This document shows positions 25,894 to 34,185 of a DNA stretch of 64,000 bases, piece after piece. Each line of letters starts with the position of its first letter. The first letter of the stretch is position 1. The notes beneath the pieces were generated by a model. It had not been told where the DNA came from. It saw only the letters and a list, made by a program, of their open reading frames with translations, and ran no database searches. Source of the DNA: Leptolinea sp964446955 (GTDB lineage: Bacteria; Chloroflexota; Anaerolineae; Anaerolineales; Anaerolineaceae); the NCBI GenBank assembly GCA_964446955.1, contig CAYUQJ010000003.1:248001-312000 (forward strand). The letters are read 5' to 3'. A program made the position numbers and the translations under genes.

Positions 25894-27816
25894 TTGGATA
25901 TTGGTTCGAGGAGCAAGGGACTGGAAACTCAAGGATATCCACAGGAAGATCAAGTCTGGCAAGAAACCGAAAAGCCGTTGTTGGCCGGGTCCATTCTTGC
26001 CAACCGTTACCTGATCCAGGATGTAATTGGAGCAGGTGGGATGGGCTCTGTCTACCGCGCACGGGATATGCATTTTTCCAATGCCATCAAACTTGTTGCC
26101 GTTAAGGAAATGATCAATCAGACACGTGATCCGGCGCTTCGCCAGACCATGTTATCCAACTTTGAACGGGAAGCCAACATACTGGTTTCGTTGAATCACC
26201 CTTCCATTCCAAAGATATTTGATTTCTTTGAGGTTAATGAGCGATATTATCTCGTCCAGGAATATATTGACGGGAAAGACCTTGAAAAATACTTAAACGA
26301 TGTCAAAGGCCACATCCCGGAGGATCAGGTAATTGGCTGGGCCATTGAAATGTGTGACGTGTTGGAATTCCTGCACTCGCACAGACCCGAACCTATTATT
26401 TTCCGTGACGTTAAACCTTCCAATATTATGGTCAACCGCAATGATCATATTATTCTGATCGATTTCGGCATTGCAAAGGTGTTTAAGGTTGGACAAAAAG
26501 GGACCATGATTGGAACGGAAGGGTACGCTCCACCGGAACAATACCGGGGTGAAGCCAACCCGACGGTCGATATTTATGCTTTGGGAGCCACACTTCATCA
26601 CCTTCTAACCAAGAAGGACCCACGGTTAGAAGCTCCATTTACATTCAGCGAACGGCCTATTCGCCAGATCAATCCATCGGTTTCTTCCGAGCTTGAATCG
26701 GTGATCAATACTTCGCTGGCTTATAACGGGAAGGACCGGTATCCGACTGCTTCGGCTATGAAGGAGGCTCTTCTGGCCGTTGCGGGACGCAAAGGGATAC
26801 CATCCTACACCAACCGGGTAGTTGCTGCCGCCCAACAGGTGGTGTTGACGCCAGAGTCAGATGTCAAACCGCTGTGGACGTTTGAATGTGAAGATGAGAT
26901 CAGAGCAACTCCCATGGTTGACGGTGGGCTGGTTTATGTCGGGGTGTATGACAACAATATGTACGCGCTTGATGCTATGAGTGGTGATTTCCGCTGGAAA
27001 TTTGCCACAGACGGCGGTATTGTGTCTCAACCTGTTATGGCAGATGGAAAGTTGATTTTTGGTTCGGAAGATCGGAAAGTTTATGCTGTGAATCCGAGGA
27101 CCGGCAAAGAAGTATGGAGCGTAGATACAGGTGGCCCAATTCGGAGCTCAGGGCGGGTAGCCGAAGGTCATGTTTTCATGGGATCTGATGATGGATACCT
27201 TTACGCCATCAATCTAACCACGAACAAGGTTTCCTGGCGGGTTGAAACACAGGATGCCATACGGTCGACCCCGTTCATCACAGATGATTACATATATTTT
27301 GGAAGTGAGAGCGGCGAATTGACCTGCTGCGATTTCAGGGGGGCTGTGAAATTCCGTTTCCTGGCAAAACGGGCTATTACTTCCTCCCCATTGATTACAA
27401 ATGGACGGATATTCTTTGGGTCAGTTGATATGACCTTTTACGGGCTGGATGCGAAAACCGGCTGGACGATCTGGCGGTTCCGAATGGGTAAGGGTACCGT
27501 TTCTTCTCCCTGCACAGTGGACAACCTGTTGTTCTTTGGCTCAGCGGATGGAAATATCTATTGTCTTGATGCGGGAAATGGACGTGAAATGTGGCGTTAC
27601 AAAACGGATCATCAAGTCAGTGGATCACCGGTTGTTTATCGCGACAACCTGATCTGTGGTTCAGCAGATGGCATTCTCTATTGTCTGGAATTCCGGTCAG
27701 GCAGGCTACGCTGGAAATTCCCAACCCGCGGTCCAATTACCGGAACACCAATCGTGTATAATGACGTTATCTATTTCGGATCGGTGGACCATACCTTATA
27801 TGCCCTGCCAGTTTGA
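25894..27816 (+). CDS. Ser/Thr protein kinase fused to PQQ-type beta-propeller
   Basis: Head of the signalling operon, 640 residues. The kinase domain spans about 33-300: Gly loop IGAGGMGSVY, lysine in VAVKEM, catalytic loop FRDVKPSN (FRD instead of HRD, Asp near 172), DFG in LIDFGIAK, and TEGYAPPEQY. Residues about 325-640 are seven or more repeats of the PQQ/WD-like type (VYVGVYDNNMYALDAMSGDF, GSADGNIYCLDAGNG), a full beta-propeller. No membrane helix separates the domains, so the propeller should be cytosolic, unlike the usual outside sensor. The start is TTG 25894, the only candidate between promoter and kinase domain. Confidence 0.9.
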   Translation: MDIGSRSKGLETQGYPQEDQVWQETEKPLLAGSILANRYLIQDVIGAGGMGSVYRARDMHFSNAIKLVAVKEMINQTRDPALRQTMLSNFEREANILVSLNHPSIPKIFDFFEVNERYYLVQEYIDGKDLEKYLNDVKGHIPEDQVIGWAIEMCDVLEFLHSHRPEPIIFRDVKPSNIMVNRNDHIILIDFGIAKVFKVGQKGTMIGTEGYAPPEQYRGEANPTVDIYALGATLHHLLTKKDPRLEAPFTFSERPIRQINPSVSSELESVINTSLAYNGKDRYPTASAMKEALLAVAGRKGIPSYTNRVVAAAQQVVLTPESDVKPLWTFECEDEIRATPMVDGGLVYVGVYDNNMYALDAMSGDFRWKFATDGGIVSQPVMADGKLIFGSEDRKVYAVNPRTGKEVWSVDTGGPIRSSGRVAEGHVFMGSDDGYLYAINLTTNKVSWRVETQDAIRSTPFITDDYIYFGSESGELTCCDFRGAVKFRFLAKRAITSSPLITNGRIFFGSVDMTFYGLDAKTGWTIWRFRMGKGTVSSPCTVDNLLFFGSADGNIYCLDAGNGREMWRYKTDHQVSGSPVVYRDNLICGSADGILYCLEFRSGRLRWKFPTRGPITGTPIVYNDVIYFGSVDHTLYALPV

Positions 27817-27846
27817 CCCAACCTTATCTATCAATGGGATGATGCT

Positions 27847-28731
27847 ATGAATCTGGGTCGCTTATTTACCAAAAAGGAAGAATCTGGTGAAATGAAAACC
27901 ACAACGGCCGCCGAAGATCAACCAAAATCAGTTGCTAAAACCAAAGAGCGAAGAATACTGGGGCAATATCTACATGGTACTGCACAATCGGTGGGACGTC
28001 AGCGGGAACATAATGAAGACGCACTTTTTGCTTTAACGTCAGTTTTGCGTGAGGGTAATTCCGAATTCCCATTTGGTTTATACATAGTGGCTGATGGTAT
28101 GGGTGGACATCAGCATGGAGAAATTGCAAGCGGTGCAGCCATCAGGGCTCTGAGCAGCTTTCTTGTCGATAAACTTATGGTGTCTGTCCTGGCAGATGGG
28201 TCCAGCTCGCCGGATACCAGTTTGCAGGAACTTATGGAAGAAGGTATCGCGGCAGCACAGGAAGCTGTTGTTAACACAGCTCCCGGTGGAGGCACTACTC
28301 TTACGGCGGCATTGGTCATCGGAGATCAGGTTACCATTGGCCATGTTGGTGATAGCAGGGCTTATTTTGCCGATGCCGCAGGCGAAATGCAAGAAATAAC
28401 TAAGGACCATTCCCTTGTCAAGCGATTGTTGGAATTGGGACAAATATCGGAAAAAGAAGCCAGTGTTCATCCACAAAGGAATGTGCTTTACCGGGCAGTT
28501 GGACAACAGGAGCCTTACCGGCCTGATATTGAGACATTAACCTTCCCATCTCCTGGTTCCATGCTTATTTGTAGTGATGGGCTATGGGGTGTTGTTGGGA
28601 AGAATAATTTACAAAAAACCCTCAGGAAGGGTGGCTCTCCTGAGGATATCTGCATTCGGATGGTAGATCTGGCCAATCAGGCAGGCGGCCCGGATAATAT
28701 TACCGTAATACTCATACGGAATTTTGATTGA
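27847..28731 (+). CDS. PP2C-family Ser/Thr phosphatase
   Basis: Predicted to remove phosphates placed by the upstream kinase. The 294-residue protein has a disordered N-terminal 45 residues, then the PP2C metal-site motifs in order: REHNEDALF, VADGMGGH, GHVGDSRAYF, TKDHSLVKRL, CSDGLWG and GGPDNITV. All metal-binding aspartates are visible. It begins 30 bases after the kinase stop and is followed by the J-VWA gene 15 bases later. Confidence 0.95.
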   Translation: MNLGRLFTKKEESGEMKTTTAAEDQPKSVAKTKERRILGQYLHGTAQSVGRQREHNEDALFALTSVLREGNSEFPFGLYIVADGMGGHQHGEIASGAAIRALSSFLVDKLMVSVLADGSSSPDTSLQELMEEGIAAAQEAVVNTAPGGGTTLTAALVIGDQVTIGHVGDSRAYFADAAGEMQEITKDHSLVKRLLELGQISEKEASVHPQRNVLYRAVGQQEPYRPDIETLTFPSPGSMLICSDGLWGVVGKNNLQKTLRKGGSPEDICIRMVDLANQAGGPDNITVILIRNFD

Positions 28732-28746
28732 TCGGAGCGATCATCT

Positions 28747-30222
28747 ATGGGGGCAGGCCTATTTGAAACTCTTGGATTGACACATGATGCATCGCCGGAT
28801 GAAATTCGTCATGCATATTTTGAGGCTGCCCGTAGACTTCATCCTGACGCCAATCCAAAGCCAGATGCTGCCAACCAGTTTATGGCCATTCAAAAGGCCT
28901 ATGAAGCGCTTTCCAATCCTGAAAAAAGAATTTCATACCTAATCTCCAATGCGATCAGCGAAGGACGGCCGCCGGTCATAACCCAGTATCAGTATTCTTT
29001 AGACTCCCTGCAGTCTATTAATGAAGAGCAGTATGTATACGCTCTGATGGAGATCATCAATACCGAAGAAGCCAAGACGCATGTTATGCCATCGAGCAAC
29101 ATATGCCTGGTGATTGATCGTTCTACTTCGATGCAAGATAAACGCATCGATATGGTAAAAAAAGCTGCTTATGAATTGATGAAACAGCTTAAACAGGATG
29201 ACTGGGTATCAATCGTTACCTTTAGTGATAAAGCGGAAACGATCATTCCTCCCACAAAAGCCAAAAAATCGATGGTTTCTGATCCCCGAATTGCCTCCAT
29301 CCATACTGGCGGTGGGACAGAGATCCTCCGCGGGTTGGAAGCTGGGTTGGATGTTCTATTAAGCACAACAAATACTGATGCGAACCGTCATCTGGTTTTA
29401 ATGACCGATGGTCACACCTATGGTGATGAGGAAGAATGTCTGAAACTGGCACAGAGGGCCGGTGAAAAAGGCATCATTATCAGTGCCCTGGGTTTTGGTA
29501 GTGAATGGAACGACGCGTTTCTGGATCGATTGACCGGATTGTGCGGCGGTACGGCCCGGCTGGTCGTTACGATAGATGATCTAAAACAATTTATTCGCAA
29601 TCAGGTTTCACAACTTAGCAAAGTATATGCTTCCAATCTTACACTTCGGGTTGAAGGATCACCGCAATCGTCTCTCGTGGATATTTTCAGAATATTCCCG
29701 GATGCATCACCTCTTCCAATTGATCCTCAAATACGCCTGGGAAATCTGCCATTTAATGATAGAGTTAAAATCCTACTGGAATTCAAGGTTGCAACCGGAT
29801 TAAATGAAGGTGATACGATCACAATGATGCAGGGTACCCTGATGATGGATATACCGACACGGAAAGATCCCATTAACCGGATTGAGCTATCCATGCGCCG
29901 CCAGGTTCGTGATGATCAGGAAAAATCGACGCCACCACGTGAACTGGTTGAAGCAATTGAAAAACTTACTCTGTACCGGTTGCAAGAGAAAGCCCGGCAA
30001 GAGGAGGTGTCCGGCGACCATGAGAATGCTTCACGGCATTTGAAAAACCTGGCGACCCGGTTACTTCAAAAGAGAGAAAGTGACAGTCTCGGACGCATGG
30101 TGTTGACAGAAGCAGAAAAACTGCAAAGTGGCGAGGGTTACAACCCGGAAGCTCAAAAACGAATAAAATATGGTACCAGAGCTTTATTGTTACCCATGGC
30201 GAAAGAACACAAAGATGATTAA
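28747..30222 (+). CDS. J-domain/VWA-domain fusion protein
   Basis: A 491-residue two-part protein. Residues 1-70 form a DnaJ-type J domain with the HPD motif intact (RRLHPDANPK), which would recruit and stimulate a DnaK/Hsp70. Residues about 115-300 form a von Willebrand A domain with a complete MIDAS metal site: DRSTS, the Thr in GGGTEI and the Asp in MTDG. A beta-rich segment (about 300-390) and a helical, charged C-terminus (395-491) follow. It is cytosolic, with no signal or membrane segment. It sits between PP2C and FHA genes and overlaps the FHA gene start by 8 bases. The substrate held by the VWA part is unknown. Confidence 0.92.
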   Translation: MGAGLFETLGLTHDASPDEIRHAYFEAARRLHPDANPKPDAANQFMAIQKAYEALSNPEKRISYLISNAISEGRPPVITQYQYSLDSLQSINEEQYVYALMEIINTEEAKTHVMPSSNICLVIDRSTSMQDKRIDMVKKAAYELMKQLKQDDWVSIVTFSDKAETIIPPTKAKKSMVSDPRIASIHTGGGTEILRGLEAGLDVLLSTTNTDANRHLVLMTDGHTYGDEEECLKLAQRAGEKGIIISALGFGSEWNDAFLDRLTGLCGGTARLVVTIDDLKQFIRNQVSQLSKVYASNLTLRVEGSPQSSLVDIFRIFPDASPLPIDPQIRLGNLPFNDRVKILLEFKVATGLNEGDTITMMQGTLMMDIPTRKDPINRIELSMRRQVRDDQEKSTPPRELVEAIEKLTLYRLQEKARQEEVSGDHENASRHLKNLATRLLQKRESDSLGRMVLTEAEKLQSGEGYNPEAQKRIKYGTRALLLPMAKEHKDD

Positions 30223-30670
30223 ATGTCCAAACTGCCGACATACCGAACCCAATGGCACGCTTTTCTGTTCAGAATGCGGTGCAGAAATTTTTAATGTCCT
30301 ACCAGAGGGGGTGAATGAAGTGGTGTTGGAATTTGTTGATTCAGGAAAAAGACTTCGTTTGAAAGAGAACCGGGAATATACCATTGGACGAATGGGAAAA
30401 ACGCAGGCATTGATTCCAGATGTTGATCTCTCTCAATACGGTGCGTTTCAAAAAGGCGTTTCCCGACTTCATGCCATCATGAAGACGTATCCGGGGAAGT
30501 GCTCTCTGGTCGATCTTGATTCGGCAAATGGGACCAAGATCAACGGTGAGCGTTTGACAGCGTATGTAGAGACATCGCTGAAAAATGGTGACACGATTAC
30601 TCTCGGTTCATTTAAGGTTTTGGTTCACATTTCAAATGCAAAGGTAACTGCTAAATTATGCCAAGCGTAA
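30215..30670 (+). CDS. Zinc-ribbon/FHA domain protein
   Basis: FHA domains read phosphothreonine. This 151-residue protein starts with a zinc ribbon (CPNC and CSEC, residues 4-24) and continues with an FHA domain (about 45-140) with the conserved GR, SRLH and NGT positions. The start was placed at ATG 30215, which puts the ribbon at the N-terminus and overlaps the J-VWA stop by 8 bases. The downstream 79-residue gene starts inside its last codons. It likely docks a substrate phosphorylated by the operon's kinase. Confidence 0.9.
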   Translation: MIKCPNCRHTEPNGTLFCSECGAEIFNVLPEGVNEVVLEFVDSGKRLRLKENREYTIGRMGKTQALIPDVDLSQYGAFQKGVSRLHAIMKTYPGKCSLVDLDSANGTKINGERLTAYVETSLKNGDTITLGSFKVLVHISNAKVTAKLCQA

Positions 30671-30897
30671 TAATCCATATATCCAATGAAGACCCTGTCC
30701 TTGGCGAGATCGAAGACCTCCCGGGGATCACGGACTCGATCATTATTGTTAAAAATCCACGCAGACGTGATGGCAAAGACCTTCCTCAAATCGACCCCAA
30801 TGTGACCACTGTGATATGGCCGATGACCCGCCTCAATTACATTGAAGTCCTTCCAAGCGCTGAAGAAGAGGAAATCATTACCCACGTAAGAGAGTAG
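30658..30897 (+). CDS. Small conserved-looking protein of the kinase operon
   Basis: I do not recognise this 79-residue protein. It overlaps the FHA gene by 13 bases and ends 3 bases before the response regulator, so it is translationally coupled on both sides and unlikely to be a chance frame. The sequence alternates hydrophobic and polar residues (SVIIHISNEDPVLGEIEDL, TTVIWPMTRLNYIEVLP), suggesting a small beta-barrel or beta-sheet fold, and ends in a Glu-rich tail. No signal, membrane helix or cysteine is present. Confidence 0.75.
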   Translation: MPSVIIHISNEDPVLGEIEDLPGITDSIIIVKNPRRRDGKDLPQIDPNVTTVIWPMTRLNYIEVLPSAEEEEIITHVRE

Positions 30898-30900
30898 TAA

Positions 30901-31650
30901 ATGCCTGACGAAACATTAAAAAACCGCGTAATTTTAGTGGTTGACGACGAAGAGCGGATGGCTCATTTTGTCCGCCTGAATCTGGAACAAGACGGGTTTC
31001 AGGTGGTTGAAGCATACCGTGGACTTGATGCTATTCAAAAATTGCGGGATGCCATGCCGGATCTTATTCTGCTGGATATTATGATGCCAGATATTGATGG
31101 TTTTGAAGCATTACAAATGATCCGCGAGATCAGCAGTGTGCCAGTGATTATGCTTACCGCCAAAGGCGAAGAAGAGGACAAGGTCCGCGGACTCGAGCTG
31201 GGGGCGGATGATTACATTACAAAGCCTTTTAGTCCGCGTGAGCTATCCAGCCGGGTAAAAGCTGTATTGCGCAGAGCTGAAATGTCAACTGCTTCACCCA
31301 CTCATGAAATGATTGAAGTGGATGAGCACCTGAAATTGGATTTTGGCAAACGTGAAGTATGGGTGGATGGCGAGATCGTCAAACTTCGGCCTACAGAATA
31401 TCGTCTTCTATATCACCTGGTGCAAAACGCGGGGTGGGTTCTCACGTACGATCAATTGTTGGCTAAGGTTTGGGGTTATGAATATCGTGATGAGCCTCAT
31501 TATGTGCGTCTATATATCAACTATCTTCGCCAGAAGTTGGAACCCGACCTTGCAAATCCCCGTTATATCTTTACCGAGCGTGGTGTCGGATACCGGTTTG
31601 TAGATTACAAACGGGACAGGTCTTCTGCGCAGAGCTCAACCAGAGAATAA
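30901..31650 (+). CDS. OmpR/PhoB-type response regulator
   Basis: DNA-binding response regulator, 249 residues. Receiver domain (residues 8-125) with the acidic pair Asp15-Asp16, phosphorylation site Asp59 (LLDIMMPD), Thr in MLTAKG and Lys in TKPFSPREL. The winged helix (about 140-240) has the TPTEYRLLYHLVQ, RVKVWG-like and ERGVGYRF patterns. No histidine kinase lies beside it: it is last in the Ser/Thr kinase operon, so it may be phosphorylated by an unlinked histidine kinase or by the Ser/Thr kinase. A strong terminator follows. Confidence 0.94.
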   Translation: MPDETLKNRVILVVDDEERMAHFVRLNLEQDGFQVVEAYRGLDAIQKLRDAMPDLILLDIMMPDIDGFEALQMIREISSVPVIMLTAKGEEEDKVRGLELGADDYITKPFSPRELSSRVKAVLRRAEMSTASPTHEMIEVDEHLKLDFGKREVWVDGEIVKLRPTEYRLLYHLVQNAGWVLTYDQLLAKVWGYEYRDEPHYVRLYINYLRQKLEPDLANPRYIFTERGVGYRFVDYKRDRSSAQSSTRE

Positions 31651-31676
31651 CCACTACTATTCCACGCAGTAATAAG

Positions 31677-31703
31677 GCACCGGAGAACTTCCGGTGCTTT
31701 TTT
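31677..31703 (+). terminator. Terminator of the kinase operon
   Basis: Perfect 8-bp stem GCACCGGA/TCCGGTGC (31677-31684, 31690-31697) followed by six T. It marks the end of the operon that begins at 25875. Confidence 0.88.
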
Positions 31704-31736
31704 CAAAAACCGGGTTTCAAGGTTTCATACAGTTTT

Positions 31737-31766
31737 CTGACAATACTATTGCATATTTCTTACAAT
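31737..31766 (+). promoter_or_regulatory. Possible promoter of hsp20
   Basis: CTGACA (31737-31742), 18 bases, TACAAT (31761-31766). No CIRCE-type heat-shock element was seen between it and the gene. Confidence 0.4.
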
Positions 31767-31818
31767 TCTTTCCTACCATCAATATTGAAAAATCACTATT
31801 CAATATATGGAGGTTGAA

Positions 31819-32259
31819 ATGGCTAATATAGTGCGTTTTGAACCTATGCGGGAAATGGTACGGATGAGTGACGCGATGGACCGGTTGTTTGACAATCTGT
31901 ACGGTCACAATTGGCGTGATGGAGATCTCTTTGATGTACCTGCCATAGATTTGTTCCAGACCGAAAACGAGGTTGTGGTTAAGGCTTCACTCCCTGGAAT
32001 GAAGGCGGATGATATTCAGATCTCTGTCGTCAGTGATGTTCTCACCATGAAGGGTGAGACGCGTGTCGAACAGGATGTCAAGGAAGCAGCGTATCATATC
32101 CGCGAACGCCGGAGTGGTAGTTTTACACGCTCAATTCAGCTACCGGCGCCTGTGCAGGCTGATAAAGCCCGAGCGGAATTCGAAGACGGTGTTCTAACTC
32201 TGACGCTGCCAAAAGCCGAAGAAGTCCGCCCGAAAACCATTACCGTTAAGGCAAAGTAA
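31819..32259 (+). CDS. Hsp20/alpha-crystallin small heat shock protein
   Basis: ATP-independent holdase that binds unfolding proteins. From ATG 31819 it has 146 residues; the upstream in-frame ATG at 31807 lies before the GGAGG ribosome site (31809-31813), so it is not used. The alpha-crystallin domain spans about 40-140 (VVVKASLPGMKADDIQISV ... GSFTRSIQLPAPV), and a short C-terminal tail ends it. It is a single gene between two terminators. Confidence 0.95.
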   Translation: MANIVRFEPMREMVRMSDAMDRLFDNLYGHNWRDGDLFDVPAIDLFQTENEVVVKASLPGMKADDIQISVVSDVLTMKGETRVEQDVKEAAYHIRERRSGSFTRSIQLPAPVQADKARAEFEDGVLTLTLPKAEEVRPKTITVKAK

Positions 32260-32265
32260 AACAAG

Positions 32266-32293
32266 AAAAGCCGGAGGAAACTCCGGCTTTTTG
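32266..32293 (+). terminator. Terminator after hsp20
   Basis: Stem AAAGCCGGAG/CTCCGGCTTT with GAAA tetraloop, followed by TTG. A GNRA-type loop on a GC stem makes it strong. Confidence 0.88.
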
Positions 32294-32342
32294 TAACCTA
32301 TTTCAAGGAAATTCATCAAATACATAGTAATTATACTGGTAG

Positions 32343-32370
32343 TTGCCAGGTAATCACTGTAAACTATATT
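32343..32370 (+). promoter_or_regulatory. Promoter of the thioredoxin gene
   Basis: TTGCCA (32343-32348), 16-base spacer, TATATT (32365-32370); the AAGGAG ribosome site lies 11 bases before the ATG at 32398. Confidence 0.5.
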
Positions 32371-32397
32371 AATCATAAAAATAAGGAGTTTTAAAAA

Positions 32398-32751
32398 ATG
32401 AGTGAACCGATCCATGTTACGGACGCGGCTTTCGAGAAAGTTGTTTTGAAATCTGAATTGCCGGTGATCGTAGATTTCTGGGCACCGTGGTGCGGTCCAT
32501 GTCGGATGGTTGCGCCTACCCTTGACAAGCTGGCCAAGGAATACGATGGGAAACTGGTCATCGCCAAGGTAAACACAGATGAGAATCCGCAGTGGGCTAC
32601 CCAATTCGGTGTTCAGGGAATTCCGACCATGTTGATGATTTCTGGTGGAAAGGTCGTACACTCACAAGTTGGTGCACTACCGGAAGGAATGCTACGTGAT
32701 GTGGTAACCCAGTTCCTCGAAGTAGTTAAGAACGCGTCTCCTGCCGCCTAG
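32398..32751 (+). CDS. trxA: Thioredoxin
   Basis: Cytosolic dithiol reductant. 117 residues with the classical WCGPC active site (Cys32, Cys35), the buried Asp (VIVDFWAP) and the cis-proline in GIPTMLM. No signal peptide. It is monocistronic between its own promoter and a bidirectional terminator. Confidence 0.97.
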   Translation: MSEPIHVTDAAFEKVVLKSELPVIVDFWAPWCGPCRMVAPTLDKLAKEYDGKLVIAKVNTDENPQWATQFGVQGIPTMLMISGGKVVHSQVGALPEGMLRDVVTQFLEVVKNASPAA

Positions 32752-32773
32752 AGGTTTTTCTACAATAATAAGC

Positions 32774-32806
32774 AAAACGGCATCTTCTTAGATGCCGTTT
32801 TTATTT
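32774..32806. terminator. Bidirectional terminator between trxA and murA
   Basis: Near-perfect 12-bp stem AAAACGGCATCT/AGATGCCGTTTT with TCTT loop. T-runs on both strands make it fit for the two converging genes. Confidence 0.85.
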
Positions 32807-32809
32807 GCT

Positions 32810-34093
32810 TTATTCTTCCCGCATACGTTGAATTTTTGCTCCCATGGCAGCCAGTTTTTTGTCAATGTTCTCGTAGCCCCGGTCTATCTGACCAATATTC
32901 CGAATCTGAGATCTGCCATTGGCAGAAAGGGCGGCAAGAACCAACGCCATTCCAGCCCGAATATCCGGGCTTTCCATTTTCTCAGAATACAGCTGGCTGG
33001 GCCCCTGCACAATACACCGGTGCGGGTCGCACATCACGATCTGTGCTCCCATTCCAACAAGCTTATCGGTAAAGTACATACGGCTCGGGTACATCCAATC
33101 GTGGAAGAGCACCATCCCTTTCGATTGTGTGGCAATTACGATACATATACTCATAAGGTCGGTAGGAAAAGCAGGCCAGGGCATAACGCTGATCTCAGGT
33201 ACCATACCTCCCAGATCACTCTCAATGCAAAGAGGCTGGTCAGCGGGGACGATAATATCCTGATTTTCAACTTCCCAGATAACTCCAAGCCGCCCCATCA
33301 CAAGACGGATCATGTCCAGATATTCAATGCCGGCGTTTCGAATTCGGATCGATCCCCCGGTTACGACTGCCGCTCCTACATGGCTGATCACCTCAAGGTA
33401 GTCAGGACCGATGGTAAATTCACCGCCATGAAGTCTATCCACACCGTCGATCTTCAGTGTATTGGAACCAATATGCAGGATCTTTGCGCCAAGAGCGTTT
33501 AGGAAATGGCATAATTCCTGAATATGCGGCTCAGAAGCGGCATTACGAATAACAGAACGACCTTTTGCCAGTACGCATGCCATTATGGCATTTTCTGTGG
33601 CGGTAACTGAGGCTTCGTCTAAGAGTATGTCGGCTCCGGTAAGCCCGTTCGCTTTGAAATGGAAGGAACGGTCGTAATCAATTTCTGCCCCCAGTTTCTT
33701 TAATGCCAGAAGATGCGTGTCCACTCTGCGCCTTCCGATGACGTCGCCCCCCGGAGGAGGAAGGTGCAATTCACCCATCCGTGCTGTCATTGGACCAGCC
33801 AGCAAGATCGAGGCACGGATACGCCGGCAGATATCCGGGTCCAGGTCAGCCGGACGGATTTCTCTGGCCTGAATACGCCAGGTGTGGTCTCCTGTTTCTT
33901 CAATGCTGACACCCAGGCTTTCCACAAGGGCGCGCATGGTTTGAACGTCACGGATATAGGGTACATTATGTAAAATGACTGGCTCATCTGTTAACAGGCA
34001 CGCCGCCAGCAATGGTAATGCAGCGTTTTTATTCCCAGAAGGAGTTACTTCACCTGAAAGAGGAATACCCCCTTCAATGATGAATTTTTCCAT
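32810..34093 (-). CDS. murA: UDP-N-acetylglucosamine 1-carboxyvinyltransferase, Asp117 type
   Basis: First committed step of peptidoglycan synthesis: transfers enolpyruvate from PEP to UDP-GlcNAc. 427 residues from ATG 34093, chosen because GGAGG sits four bases upstream; a longer frame upstream has no ribosome site. Conserved PSGNKNAALPLLAA opening and late ENIDKKLAAMGAKI are present. In the catalytic loop PPPGGDVIGRRRVD the usual Cys is Asp117, as in mycobacterial and chlamydial MurA, which makes the enzyme insensitive to fosfomycin. The gene is divergent from a trypsin-like protease. Confidence 0.96.
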   Translation of the reverse strand: MEKFIIEGGIPLSGEVTPSGNKNAALPLLAACLLTDEPVILHNVPYIRDVQTMRALVESLGVSIEETGDHTWRIQAREIRPADLDPDICRRIRASILLAGPMTARMGELHLPPPGGDVIGRRRVDTHLLALKKLGAEIDYDRSFHFKANGLTGADILLDEASVTATENAIMACVLAKGRSVIRNAASEPHIQELCHFLNALGAKILHIGSNTLKIDGVDRLHGGEFTIGPDYLEVISHVGAAVVTGGSIRIRNAGIEYLDMIRLVMGRLGVIWEVENQDIIVPADQPLCIESDLGGMVPEISVMPWPAFPTDLMSICIVIATQSKGMVLFHDWMYPSRMYFTDKLVGMGAQIVMCDPHRCIVQGPSQLYSEKMESPDIRAGMALVLAALSANGRSQIRNIGQIDRGYENIDKKLAAMGAKIQRMREE

Positions 34094-34185
34094 TAAGCCT
34101 CCAGAAAAAATAATGATTTGTTTATGGGCAAAGCAGGGTTCAGGCAAGTATACTTTAAATCCAATGGAGTATTGATGCCTGATTT

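Noticed and set aside
32792..33502. Long open frame opposite murA
   Set aside because: The murA frame on the other strand has full family motifs; the antisense frame has none.
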